Positions 45,480 through 53,753 of a DNA stretch of 64,000 bases are shown here, one piece after another. A model generated the notes under the pieces. It was not told where the DNA came from. It saw nothing but the letters and a program-made list of their open reading frames with translations, and ran no database searches. Numbering within the stretch: the stretch's first letter is position 1; each line of letters starts with the position of its first letter. This DNA is from Verrucomicrobiaceae bacterium (GTDB taxonomy: Bacteria; Verrucomicrobiota; Verrucomicrobiia; Verrucomicrobiales; Verrucomicrobiaceae), in NCBI GenBank assembly GCA_016713035.1, contig JADJPW010000009.1:248001-312000 (forward strand), read 5' to 3'. The translations under genes and the position numbers were made by a program.

Positions 45480-46938
45480 TCAGGCTTTCTTCACGGTGTC
45501 GATGCCGCCCTTCATGTAGAAGTTGGCTTCGGGGACGCTGTCGTGCTTGCCGTCGAGGATCTCGGCGAAGCCTTTGATGGTGTCGCTGACTTTGACGTAT
45601 TCGCCTTTGGTGCCGGTGAAGATTTCGGCGACGTGGAAGGGCTGGGAGAGGAAGCGCTGGAGCTTACGAGCGCGGAAGACGGTGAGCTTGTCTTCTTCGC
45701 TGAGTTCGTCCATGCCGAGAATGGCGATGATGTCCTGGAGGTCTTTGTAGCGCTGAAGGACGCGCTGCACACCACGGGCGACGCGGTAGTGCTCTTCACC
45801 GACGATTTCAGGCGCGAGGGCCTTGGACACGGAGGCAAGAGGATCGACGGCAGGGTAGATGCCCAGCTCGGCGAGGGAACGCTCAAGCACGACGGTGGAG
45901 TCAAGGTGAGCGAAGGTGTTGGCCGGGGCGGGGTCAGTCAAGTCATCGGCAGGGACGTACACGGCCTGGAAGGAGGTGATGGAACCGGTCTTCGTGGAGG
46001 TGATTCGCTCCTGCATCTGACCCATTTCCGCGGCGAGGGTGGGCTGGTAACCCACGGCGGAAGGCGTGCGGCCCAGAAGGGCGGACACTTCGGAACCGGC
46101 CTGGGAGAAACGGAAGACGTTATCGACGAAGAAGAGCACGTCCTGGTTCTTTTCGTCGCGGAAGTACTCGGCCATGGAGAGGGCGGAGAGGGCGACGCGG
46201 AGACGGGCACCGGGAGGCTCGTTCATCTGGCCGTACACGAGGGCCACTTTGGAGCCGGGCTCGCTGATGTAGCCACCCTGCTCGTTCTTCACGATGTCGT
46301 GACCGTTCTTCTTCACCTTGATGACGTCGGACTCGATCATTTCGTGGTAAAGGTCGTTCCCTTCACGAAATACGCTCGCCCACGCCGGCGAACACGGAGT
46401 AACCACCGTGGCCTTTGGCGATGTTGTTGATGAGCTCCATGATGACGACGGTCTTGCCGACGCCAGCACCACCGAAGGCGCCAACTTTACCACCCTTGGT
46501 GAAGGGGCAGATGAGGTCGATGACCTTGATGCCGGTTTCGAGGATCTGAGCGGATGGATTCTGGTCCACGAGAGCAGGAGCGGCGCGGTGGATAGCGTAG
46601 CGCTTCTCGGTGACAGGGGCGGCTTGGTCATCGCAGGCGTCGCCGGTGACATTGAAGATACGGCCGAGCACTTCTTCGCCGACAGGAACGGTGATCGGGC
46701 CGCCGGTGTCGAGAGCGTCCATGCCGCGCTTGAGACCTTCGGTGGAAATCATGGCGATGGAGCGGACCCAGCCGTCTCCGAGATGGCTCTGCACTTCGCA
46801 GGTGAGGCGTGCGGGCTTGCCGACCTGCTCGAAGTTGATTTCGAGGGCGTTGTAGATGGCCGGAAGCTTGCCGGAGGCGGAGAAATCCACGTCCACGACG
46901 GGACCGATGACTTGGACGATTTTGCCGATGTTGCTCAT
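45480..46938 (-). CDS. atpD: F1Fo ATP synthase beta subunit with one-base frameshift
   Basis: Read 5' to 3', the first frame from ATG 46938 encodes SNIGKIVQVIGPVVDVDFSA, the P-loop GGAGVGKTVVIMELINN near residue 155, and then VFAGVGERIS before a stop. The second frame continues REGNDLYHEMIESDVIKVKK to the normal C-terminus. One extra base in an A run at 46368-46370 breaks GER(T/I)REGNDLY. Removing it gives 485 residues, the family length. As atpD is essential, an assembly or sequencing error is likely, although a true mutation or recoding is possible. Confidence 0.9.
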
Positions 46939-46974
46939 GTTAGGTGATTTGAAATTTGAATGTGAAACTTGGGA

Positions 46975-47853
46975 TTACTCCAGAGCCATCTTGGCTGTCG
47001 TGATTTCGAGGAGTTCGTTGGTGATCGCGGCCTGGCGGAGCTTGTTGTACTCGAGGCTGAGGTCTTTGATCATCTGCTTGGCGTTGTCGGTGGCGTTCTT
47101 CATGGCCACCATGCGGCTGGAGTGCTCGCTGGCGCGGGATTCGAGCACCATTTGATACACGGTGTCGTTCACATACTGCGGAAGGACGGTCTCAAAGACG
47201 ACAGCGGCGCTGGGCTCAAAGGTGTACTCAGTTGTAGCAGTCGCGGTCTCGATCTGCGGGGCGAAATCACGCTTGCCGCCGAGTGTCACTGGATTGACGG
47301 GCAGGATCTGCTCGACGGTGGGGACGACGGTGACGGTGTTGATGAAGTTGTTGAAGACGACGAGCACCTTCTTGTACTCGCCTGAGAGGAATTTTTCCTG
47401 CACGAATCGGCCAACACCACGCACCTCGGCGAATTTGGCGGGGTCTTTGATGGGGAAATCGGCCAGCAGGTGGCGGCGAAGGCGGTTGATGGCCTGGACG
47501 CCTTTTTTGCCGATGGTGACGTAATCCACGTCTTCGGTGCCGAAATCGGTCGTGATGAGCTTTTTGAAGAGATTCGTGTTCAGGGCTCCGCAGAGGCCTT
47601 TGTCACTGGAGACGAGCAAAACGAGGATTTTACCGCCTTTTCCTTCGCTGAAGAAGGGGTGGAGGCCTTCTTCGGCTTTCTCCTTCAGATTGACGAGAAT
47701 CTTGTTCAGCATCTCGGCGTAGTGACGGCCGTTGGCGGCCTGATCCTGCGCTTTTTTCATCTTCGCGGCCGCGACGAGCTGCATGGCCTTGGTGATCTGG
47801 GCCGTGTTTTTGACCGATTTGATTCGGCGTCGGATGTCGCGTGTAGATGGCAT
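46975..47853 (-). CDS. atpG: F1Fo ATP synthase gamma subunit
   Basis: The 292-residue protein begins with the long coiled helix MPSTRDIRRRIKSVKNTAQI typical of gamma, has VLLVSSDKGLCGALNTNLFK in the Rossmann part, and ends with the second coiled helix (NATDNAKQMIKDLSLEYNKL...LEITTAKMALE). It is the central rotor shaft. It lies between atpA and atpD. Confidence 0.95.
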   Translation of the reverse strand: MPSTRDIRRRIKSVKNTAQITKAMQLVAAAKMKKAQDQAANGRHYAEMLNKILVNLKEKAEEGLHPFFSEGKGGKILVLLVSSDKGLCGALNTNLFKKLITTDFGTEDVDYVTIGKKGVQAINRLRRHLLADFPIKDPAKFAEVRGVGRFVQEKFLSGEYKKVLVVFNNFINTVTVVPTVEQILPVNPVTLGGKRDFAPQIETATATTEYTFEPSAAVVFETVLPQYVNDTVYQMVLESRASEHSSRMVAMKNATDNAKQMIKDLSLEYNKLRQAAITNELLEITTAKMALE

Positions 47854-47893
47854 GGAGCGGAGAGCAGAGGGCTAAGGGCGGAGTGCCGAAAAC

Positions 47894-49423
47894 TTATTTC
47901 CAGGACGCTTTGAAGTCGTCGAGGGCGGATTTGAGGCCTTCTTCGACCTTGTCGAGGGCCTTCTCATTGGCGAGCTGGCCCATGAGGTCGGCTTTGCGGG
48001 TATTAAGGTAGTCTTCGAGCTTGGCCTGGAATTCCTTCACGCGATCGACGGCGACGCTGTCGAAGTAGCCTTTCTGCATCGCGTAAAGCGTGCTGACCAT
48101 GATGGGGAGGCTCTTCGGTTGATACTGCTGCTGCTTGAAGAGTTCCACGATGCGAGCACCGCGGTCGAGCTTGGCTTTCGTGCCGGCGTCGAGGTCAGAA
48201 CCGAACTGGGCGAAGGCGGCGAGCTCGCGGAACTGCGCGAGGTCGAGCTTCGTGGTGCCGGAGACCTTCTTGATGGCCTTCGTCTGCGCGGCGGAACCCA
48301 CGCGGGAGACGGAAAGACCGACGGAGATGGCGGGGCGGATGCCTTGGTAGAAAAGGTCGGTTTCGAGGAAGATCTGGCCGTCGGTGATGGAGATCACGTT
48401 CGTCGGGATGTAGGCGGACACGTCACCGGCCTGCGTTTCGATGATGGGCAGAGCGGTCATGGAGCCGCCGCCGTAGTTTTCGCTGACGCGGCAGGAACGC
48501 TCGAGAAGGCGGGAGTGGAGATAGAACACGTCACCCGGATAGGCTTCACGACCGGAGGGGCGCTTCAGGATGAGGGACACCTGGCGGTAGGCGACGGCCT
48601 GCTTGGAAAGGTCATCAAAGACGATCAGCACGTCCTGGCCCTGATCCATGAACCACTCACCAATGGCGCAACCGGCATACGGAGCGAGGTACTGGTTCAC
48701 CGCAGAGTCGGAAGCGGAGGCGGAGACGATGGTGGTGTATTCCATCGCGCCGGCGTCTTCGAGGGTCTTCACGACGCGGGCAATGTTGGACTGCTTCTGG
48801 CCGATGGCGACGTAGATGCAGTAGAGGGGCTTGTGACCCTGGAGCTTGCCCTGCTCGGCAGCTTTGTTTTGCTGCGCCTGGGAAATGATGGTGTCCACGG
48901 CGATGGTGGTCTTGCCGGTGGAGCGGTCACCGATGATCAACTCACGCTGACCACGGCCAATCGGGATCATGGCGTCGATGGCCATGATGCCGGTCTGCAC
49001 GGGGACGGACACGGACTTACGGGCGATGATGCCAGGGGCGAGCTTTTCGACGGGATACTGGGTTTCACCCTTGATCTCGCCTTTGCCGTCGATGGCCTGA
49101 CCGAGGGCGTTCACGACGCGGCCGAGGAGCGATTTGCCGACGGGCACGGAGAGGAGGCGGCCGGTGGTCTTGACTTCGTCGCCCGCCTTGACGTTTTCAC
49201 CGGAGCCGAGAAGCACGCAGCCGACTTCGGTTTCTTCGAGGTTCAGGGCGAGGCCATAGACGCCGCCGGGGAACTCGATCATCTCATTGAGCATGACATC
49301 GCTGAGGCCTTCAATCTTGGCGGCGCCGTCGCCGATTTCACGGACGATGCCCACATTGGACTTCGTGACGGCGGTCTTGAGGCCGGCGATTTGGGATTCG
49401 ATTTCCTGGAGGATGTTGCTCAT
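47894..49423 (-). CDS. atpA: F1Fo ATP synthase alpha subunit
   Basis: The 509-residue protein has GDGAAKIEGLSDVMLNEMIE, the P-loop GDRSTGKTTIAVD near residue 165, and PAISVGLSVSRVGSAAQ. All alpha hallmarks are present and the length is normal. It forms the non-catalytic alpha3 sites of F1. The 45-base spacer upstream is made of repeated GATTT-like words. Confidence 0.96.
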   Translation of the reverse strand: MSNILQEIESQIAGLKTAVTKSNVGIVREIGDGAAKIEGLSDVMLNEMIEFPGGVYGLALNLEETEVGCVLLGSGENVKAGDEVKTTGRLLSVPVGKSLLGRVVNALGQAIDGKGEIKGETQYPVEKLAPGIIARKSVSVPVQTGIMAIDAMIPIGRGQRELIIGDRSTGKTTIAVDTIISQAQQNKAAEQGKLQGHKPLYCIYVAIGQKQSNIARVVKTLEDAGAMEYTTIVSASASDSAVNQYLAPYAGCAIGEWFMDQGQDVLIVFDDLSKQAVAYRQVSLILKRPSGREAYPGDVFYLHSRLLERSCRVSENYGGGSMTALPIIETQAGDVSAYIPTNVISITDGQIFLETDLFYQGIRPAISVGLSVSRVGSAAQTKAIKKVSGTTKLDLAQFRELAAFAQFGSDLDAGTKAKLDRGARIVELFKQQQYQPKSLPIMVSTLYAMQKGYFDSVAVDRVKEFQAKLEDYLNTRKADLMGQLANEKALDKVEEGLKSALDDFKASWK

Positions 49424-49468
49424 CTGTTTTTTGATTTAGGATTTAAGATTTTTGATTTGGATCGTGAA

Positions 49469-49867
49469 TTAGGCCGCGAGTGAGTTCGCGAGGCCTTCGA
49501 GACGGGCCTTCACGCTGCCGTCCCAGACGTCGGAGCCGACTTTGACGCGGATGCCACCGAGGAGCTCGGGGTTCACGCTGAAGTCGAGGGTGAGCTGGCG
49601 ACCGTATTTCTTGGAAAGGCTGGCCTGGAGCTCGGATTGCGTGGCGGGGGCCAAAGCGGAGGCGCTTTCGACCTGCGCACGCTGGCGATCGACCTCATTC
49701 GCCACGAGGCGGGAGAAGGCATCGAGCATGCCGATGTAGCCACGCGGCTTGCTGCTAGCGATGCCGGATACCACCGTACGAACGCGGGACTCGTCGAGCT
49801 TCCCTTCCACCATGCAGGCGCGGAAGAGCTGACGGGAGGTGCGGCGGGCTTCCTTGGAGATTTTCAT
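49469..49867 (-). CDS. atpH: F1Fo ATP synthase delta subunit, short form
   Basis: The 132-residue protein ends with LTLDFSVNPELLGGIRVKVG and SVKARLEGLANSLAA, the conserved delta C-terminal region. It is about 45 residues shorter than usual (near 180), the missing part being from the N-terminal helical domain that contacts alpha. Operon position, between atpF and atpA, supports the call. Confidence 0.85.
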   Translation of the reverse strand: MKISKEARRTSRQLFRACMVEGKLDESRVRTVVSGIASSKPRGYIGMLDAFSRLVANEVDRQRAQVESASALAPATQSELQASLSKKYGRQLTLDFSVNPELLGGIRVKVGSDVWDGSVKARLEGLANSLAA

Positions 49868-49903
49868 CGGAGCAGTTCTCGGTTCGCAGTTCTCAGTGCG
49901 CGG

Positions 49904-50443
49904 TTAAGCGGAGACTTGGGCGGCGGTTTCTTGGTTGAGACGAGCTTGATCGTCGGAATTGAGCACCTTGCCGGTCACGCGGCTGGTAGCGTCGGCGACC
50001 ATGCGGCCGAATTCGCGCTTCAACTGGGACATGAGCTGCTCTTTTTCGAGTTCGGCGGCCTCACGGGCCTTGGCGAGGATGGAATTGGCGCTGGCGACGG
50101 CGTCCTGCTGACGGCGTTCCTGGAGAGCCTTGGAGGCTTCATCGGCTTCCTTCACGAGGCGGGCTGCATCAGCCTCCGCCTTGTCGAGGATGGCCTGGGA
50201 GTTCTTAGCGGCGTCCGCCGCGTCTTTGGTGATCTTTTCGAGCTTCGCTTCACCATCAGCGATGCGCTGACGACGCTGCTCCAGCATGCCGAGGATGGGG
50301 CCGAAGGCGTATTTCTTGAGAATCGAGAAGACGATCCAGAAGATGATCACCTGGGCGAAGAACTTGGGCCAGGCGAGGCCGAATTTCTCGACAAGCGCGT
50401 CAACTTTGCCGGCGGCAAGGATGGTGGGCAAGCTGGTGATCAT
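49904..50443 (-). CDS. atpF: F1Fo ATP synthase subunit b
   Basis: The 179-residue protein has one membrane helix near the N-terminus (WPKFFAQVIIFWIVFSILKK) and a long charged helix (ILGMLEQRRQRIADGEAKLE...ARLVKEADEASKALQERRQ), the peripheral stalk. ATG 50443 precedes the membrane helix; the frame is open to 50536, which overlaps the hairpin after atpE. Confidence 0.93.
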   Translation of the reverse strand: MITSLPTILAAGKVDALVEKFGLAWPKFFAQVIIFWIVFSILKKYAFGPILGMLEQRRQRIADGEAKLEKITKDAADAAKNSQAILDKAEADAARLVKEADEASKALQERRQQDAVASANSILAKAREAAELEKEQLMSQLKREFGRMVADATSRVTGKVLNSDDQARLNQETAAQVSA

Positions 50444-50495
50444 AGGTGGAGCGAAATGGATCTGGAAACGAACGAAAAGGAGAGGGAGAAAGGGT

Positions 50496-50526
50496 GGTGG
50501 CGGATCACGCGGAGTGACCCGCCACC
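50496..50526. repeat. Strong hairpin between atpE and atpF
   Basis: GGTGGCGGATCAC (50496-50508) pairs with GTGACCCGCCACC (50514-50526) at 12 of 13 positions around a 5-base loop. It starts 14 bases after the atpE stop on the transcript. Hairpins after atpE can stabilise the upstream message and help supply extra c subunit. Confidence 0.75.
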
Positions 50527-50539
50527 GGGAAGGCAAGAA

Positions 50540-50794
50540 TTACAGACCGCCGAGGTAGGCGATAATGCCGAGACCTTCAGCTAGGGCCATGGCGATAATG
50601 CCGAGGGTCAGGATGTTACCGAAAGCGCCTGGGTTGCGACCGACGGCTTCCACAGCCTTGGAGCCGACCATACCGACGCCGATGGCGGCGCCAGCACCAC
50701 CGAGGGCCATCGTGAGGTTGCCAGTGAGGCCAGAGGCGGCAGGGGCTGCGTGAGCGGCGGCTTCTTGGGCCATGGAGAGGAGTTCCATTGTCAT
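50540..50794 (-). CDS. atpE: F1Fo ATP synthase subunit c
   Basis: The 84-residue protein has two membrane helices, GAGAAIGVGMVGSKAVEAVG and GIIAMALAEGLGIIAYLGG, with the conserved ion-binding Glu in ALAEGLGI. The lack of a Ser/Thr right after that Glu favours a proton rather than a sodium ring. Starts at ATG 50794 or 50788. Confidence 0.94.
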   Translation of the reverse strand: MTMELLSMAQEAAAHAAPAASGLTGNLTMALGGAGAAIGVGMVGSKAVEAVGRNPGAFGNILTLGIIAMALAEGLGIIAYLGGL

Positions 50795-50875
50795 AGTAGT
50801 TTTATTGAGTTGGGTGTTGGTGTTGTGTCGTCTGCGTCCACACGTTGCGCATGGTCCCGCAGGCAAATTCAGAGA

Positions 50876-51763
50876 TTAATGATGATCGTCACCTTCCTCA
50901 TGACCGTGATCGTCATGCGTGGTGGAAAGCTGGATGTAAACCGAGCAAAGGAGGGTGAACACGATGGCCTGGAGCAGACCGACGAGCAGCTCCATGAAGT
51001 AGAAGGGAAGCGGAAGCGCCACGCTGCCGAGGAAGCTCATCACCGGGCCCTTGGAGTTCATCATGTCGCTCATGATGTGGAGCACGTTTTCACCAGCGAA
51101 AATGTTCCCAAAGAGACGAATCGAGAGCGTCACCGGACGGATCACGATGGAGACGATTTCGATCACGCCGACGAACATGAACACAAGCGCCACGATCAGC
51201 CCCATCACGCCCTTCAGGCCACCTTTGGGGCCGAAAGTGTGAACGATGAAGCCCCAAATACCGATTTCTTTGATGGTAAGGAAGAGCCAGACAAGGAAAG
51301 CGGAGAGAGCGATACCAGCCGTAGCATTCAAGTCAGCCGTCGGCGGACGCAGAAGCGGGTCGTGAGCGGCTTTCACGGACAGAAAGCCCGTCGATTCACC
51401 CCAGCCGATGGTGCCGACGCCCGGAAGCAGGCCGAACCAGTTCGAAACGAGGATGTAGATGAAAAGGGTGCCGAGCAGCGGGAAGGCCAGCTTCGCCTGC
51501 TTTTCGCCGACGATGTTCACCACTTGGCCGTAGAGGAACTCGATGATGAACTCAAAGAAGTTCTGCGCCTTGTGCGGGATGAGCGACATGTTCTTCGTCG
51601 CCTTACGGGCGAACCAGAGGACGATCCCGAGCACGCAAAGCGCCACGAGCGTCGAATTGGTCAAGAAAGCTAACAGGCCGTCCTTTGCGAACAACTCTGC
51701 CGCCTTGCTGCTCACGTTGGCGAGCACGGGGGAGAAAAAGCTGGTCGGTTCAGGCAAGTGCAT
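50876..51763 (-). CDS. atpB: F1Fo ATP synthase subunit a
   Basis: The 295-residue protein has several membrane helices and the conserved region RPVTLSIRLFGNIFAGENVL, with Arg in the SIRLFGN motif facing the c ring. A His/Asp-rich tail (HDDHGHEEGDDHH) ends it. It is first in the operon. ATG 51763 is preferred; ATG 51805 adds 14 residues. No atpI gene precedes it. Confidence 0.94.
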   Translation of the reverse strand: MHLPEPTSFFSPVLANVSSKAAELFAKDGLLAFLTNSTLVALCVLGIVLWFARKATKNMSLIPHKAQNFFEFIIEFLYGQVVNIVGEKQAKLAFPLLGTLFIYILVSNWFGLLPGVGTIGWGESTGFLSVKAAHDPLLRPPTADLNATAGIALSAFLVWLFLTIKEIGIWGFIVHTFGPKGGLKGVMGLIVALVFMFVGVIEIVSIVIRPVTLSIRLFGNIFAGENVLHIMSDMMNSKGPVMSFLGSVALPLPFYFMELLVGLLQAIVFTLLCSVYIQLSTTHDDHGHEEGDDHH

Positions 51764-52064
51764 GGTGGTACGAAAAGGCTGTCCCTGGCGGTGGGAGCCG
51801 CGCACTTAGCCACCGTCAACCTGACCGGCAAGCCCTTTTGTGAAATTTTTCACAAGGCCCCTCTGAAACGCCCAAAGGGTCACCCATGTGATTCCTGGGC
51901 CAAGGAGGCCGAGATGCCCCAGAGCCCTGCATTTCGGCCCAGACTCCCCCGCCAGCTTTTGGGGCCATTTCTGCTCTTTTAGAGGGTCTTTTGGCCAAAA
52001 ACCCTCCTCTCTTGGACTTCGAGCCTCTTCTTGATGAATGAGACATCGCGAGGACTCGATCTCC
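51764..52064. other. Upstream region of the ATP synthase operon
   Basis: About 300 bases between the atpB start and the end of the VanX-like gene on the same strand. It holds the CRP/FNR-like palindrome and a possible promoter-like TTGACG at 51819-51814 (minus sense) without a clear -10 box. No gene is seen. Confidence 0.6.
51838..51855. promoter_or_regulatory. CRP/FNR-like palindromic operator upstream of the ATP synthase operon
   Basis: TTGTGAAATTTTTCACAA is a perfect 8-base palindrome around TT, with the core TGTGA-N6-TCACA. It is centred about 83 bases before atpB ATG 51763. It is identical over 18 bases to the site upstream of actA. Confidence 0.65.
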
Positions 52065-52907
52065 TCACGCACGGGCCCGCTCCAGTGCCGCAGCGATCTC
52101 CTTTTCGATCACCGGCAGCGGATTGAGCAACTCCAGCGGGTTTTCGACGGGCGTGACCTCATTCGTGCGCGGTTCCCAGTTCACCGGGCCGAAGCGGCAG
52201 GGGGCGGGATTGCCGGTGAGGATGTGCATGCCGGCATCGTCCTTGTCGAAGTGCCAAAACTCGAAGGGGAAGTGGATGAAGCCGTGCTTTTCCATCATCG
52301 CGCAGATGTCCAGCCGCGTGGCGACATGCTCCGGCGCGACAAACGGCGAGCGCATGGGCGTGTGCTCGCTCATCTCGAGGTAGGGAAAGCCTCGCCAGAC
52401 CTCCGTGCCGTCGTCTCGACGGAATACGGAGATGTCGATGGCGGAGCCGGACATGTGCGCACCGATCTTTGGCATGTTTGCGGTGAGCACGATGGCGCGG
52501 CGGAACATCATCTCCGGCGTCGGAATCTGCCCGCCGAGCTCCCACATGGTCTTTTTGAGCACGTTGTCGAACACCGACGGCTTCCGCACGAGCTGCCGCT
52601 GCATGTCGAGCGAGCGAAACGCGTCCTCGATCTTCAAGATCCACCCGCGCTCGTTCATCTCGCGGCCGATGCTGATGACATCACGCACCAAACTCTGCCG
52701 CAGGAAATAAACGCGGTCGAGATCGCCCGCGATCTTCGTCGTGGAGAACAGCATCTCCACGCCTGCAGCCGCTGCGGCATCGGGGATCGAGGCAAAGCGC
52801 TCGCCGCATTCCTTCACTGGAAACTCGATGAGCTTCTGCACGATGGCATAACCCGCCTCCATCTGCTCAGTCCAGTAGGCGCGGCGGGCTTGGTCGTCGG
52901 GGAGCAT
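52065..52907 (-). CDS. D-alanyl-D-alanine dipeptidase-like protein (peptidase M15D, VanX-like)
   Basis: The protein is about 280 residues from ATG 52907. IGAHMSGSAIDISVF carries the metal-binding His and Asp of the M15 fold near residues 150-157, and HFPFEFWHFD has the ExWH catalytic motif near residue 214. This fits VanX-like dipeptidases that cut D-Ala-D-Ala or cell-wall dipeptides. Vancomycin resistance cannot be inferred, as no vanHA genes are seen. ATG 52937 is an alternative start. The frame opens at 53285. Confidence 0.8.
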   Translation of the reverse strand: MLPDDQARRAYWTEQMEAGYAIVQKLIEFPVKECGERFASIPDAAAAAGVEMLFSTTKIAGDLDRVYFLRQSLVRDVISIGREMNERGWILKIEDAFRSLDMQRQLVRKPSVFDNVLKKTMWELGGQIPTPEMMFRRAIVLTANMPKIGAHMSGSAIDISVFRRDDGTEVWRGFPYLEMSEHTPMRSPFVAPEHVATRLDICAMMEKHGFIHFPFEFWHFDKDDAGMHILTGNPAPCRFGPVNWEPRTNEVTPVENPLELLNPLPVIEKEIAAALERARA

Positions 52908-52981
52908 GTGGGAGTTAGTGAGTGAGGAGGCAGGCATAAACGTCTGATTGCAAAAGCATCTTCCGCCATCATCTTCCCTGC

Positions 52982-53137
52982 GTGAAATCCACCCTGGCCC
53001 CCAAGTCCCGCACCAAACGTGCAAGCCGTATCCCGGCTCCCGTGTTTGATCAGTTCCGCCAGGCTTGCGAAAAAAAGGGCGCGGACCGCTCATGGAGCGC
53101 CGCTGATCTCGTTCGTGATTTGCGCAAAGGACGCTGA
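52982..53137 (+). CDS. Small antitoxin-like protein
   Basis: This 51-residue protein (GTG start) is basic: KSTLAPKSRTKRASRIPAPV, then FDQFRQACEKKGADRSWSAA and DLVRDLRKGR. It is 8 bp before a PIN toxin and is therefore probably its antitoxin. The start is unusual and no strong ribosome-binding site is present. No clear DNA-binding family is recognised. Confidence 0.6.
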   Translation: MKSTLAPKSRTKRASRIPAPVFDQFRQACEKKGADRSWSAADLVRDLRKGR

Positions 53138-53145
53138 TCCTCGTC

Positions 53146-53577
53146 ATGCACTTTGCGAATGCCAGCTTTCTCGTCTCAGCCTTCCTGGGCGATGCGAATG
53201 GCTCCAAAGCGTGGAAGTGGTGGGCTTCCAGCAAGGCGGTTTTGCATGTGAGCCGCCTCGTGCTGCTGGAAGCAGAAAATGCCATCCGCTGCAGTGTGTT
53301 TCAGCATGCAGTCGCCCAACAGGATTCGATTGACGCTTTGCATCTGCTCAAACGCGCCCTCGCTGACGGTGTCCTCGTCCGGCGTGAGGTCTCCAGCGCT
53401 CGGCTTTACCCCGCAGCACAACGCATCTGCATGCGCCACACCGGTCCTGACACTTTTGGCACCATGGACATCATTCACGTCGCTTGTGCCGTGGAGCTTG
53501 GGGTCACCCATCTCGTCAGCTTTGATCGCTCCCAACGCAAACTGGCCATTGCAGAGGGCTTGGTTGCCTGCCCGTGA
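53146..53577 (+). CDS. PIN-domain toxin, type II TA (VapC-like)
   Basis: The 143-residue protein begins MHFANASFLVSAFLGD, aligned to the PIN pattern DTSFLVA but with Asn in place of the first Asp. The conserved Glu (LVLLEAENAI) and later acidic residues (DTFGTMDIIHVACAVELG, LVSFDRSQRKLA) are present. PIN toxins cut tRNA or rRNA; the Asn change may reduce activity. It pairs with the small gene 8 bp upstream. Confidence 0.78.
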   Translation: MHFANASFLVSAFLGDANGSKAWKWWASSKAVLHVSRLVLLEAENAIRCSVFQHAVAQQDSIDALHLLKRALADGVLVRREVSSARLYPAAQRICMRHTGPDTFGTMDIIHVACAVELGVTHLVSFDRSQRKLAIAEGLVACP

Positions 53578-53653
53578 TGCCCGCCCTTGCAGGGAAAACT
53601 TTGGGCTGTTTGAAACTGCACGGGAGGAGGCTCCGCACATGCGCCAGATGAAG

Positions 53654-53699
53654 GCGTTTTTCGTTCACCAGCTGACTTCAGCGACAGCAGGCTGCCGCT
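53654..53699. repeat. Partial copy of an interspersed repeat also at 58784
   Basis: The stretch (GCGTTTTTCGTTCACCAG, then GACTTCAGCGACAGCAGGCTGCCGCT in split form) matches the interior and right part of the palindromic element at 58784-58963, with a few changes. It lies between the PIN toxin and the permuted acyl-carrier gene, and looks like a decayed half element. Confidence 0.6.
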
Positions 53700-53753
53700 A
53701 TCCATGTAGCTCTAGTCGTTTGACAACAATGAGCCTGCAAAGAATACCAAGAC

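Noticed and set aside
48119..49483. Open frame of 454 codons on the plus strand
   Set aside because: Antisense to atpA; Gly/Asp/His-rich shadow.
52065..53137. Vancomycin-resistance cluster suggested by a VanX-like gene
   Set aside because: No VanH, VanA-type ligase or VanRS genes are nearby; VanX-like dipeptidases also serve normal wall turnover.
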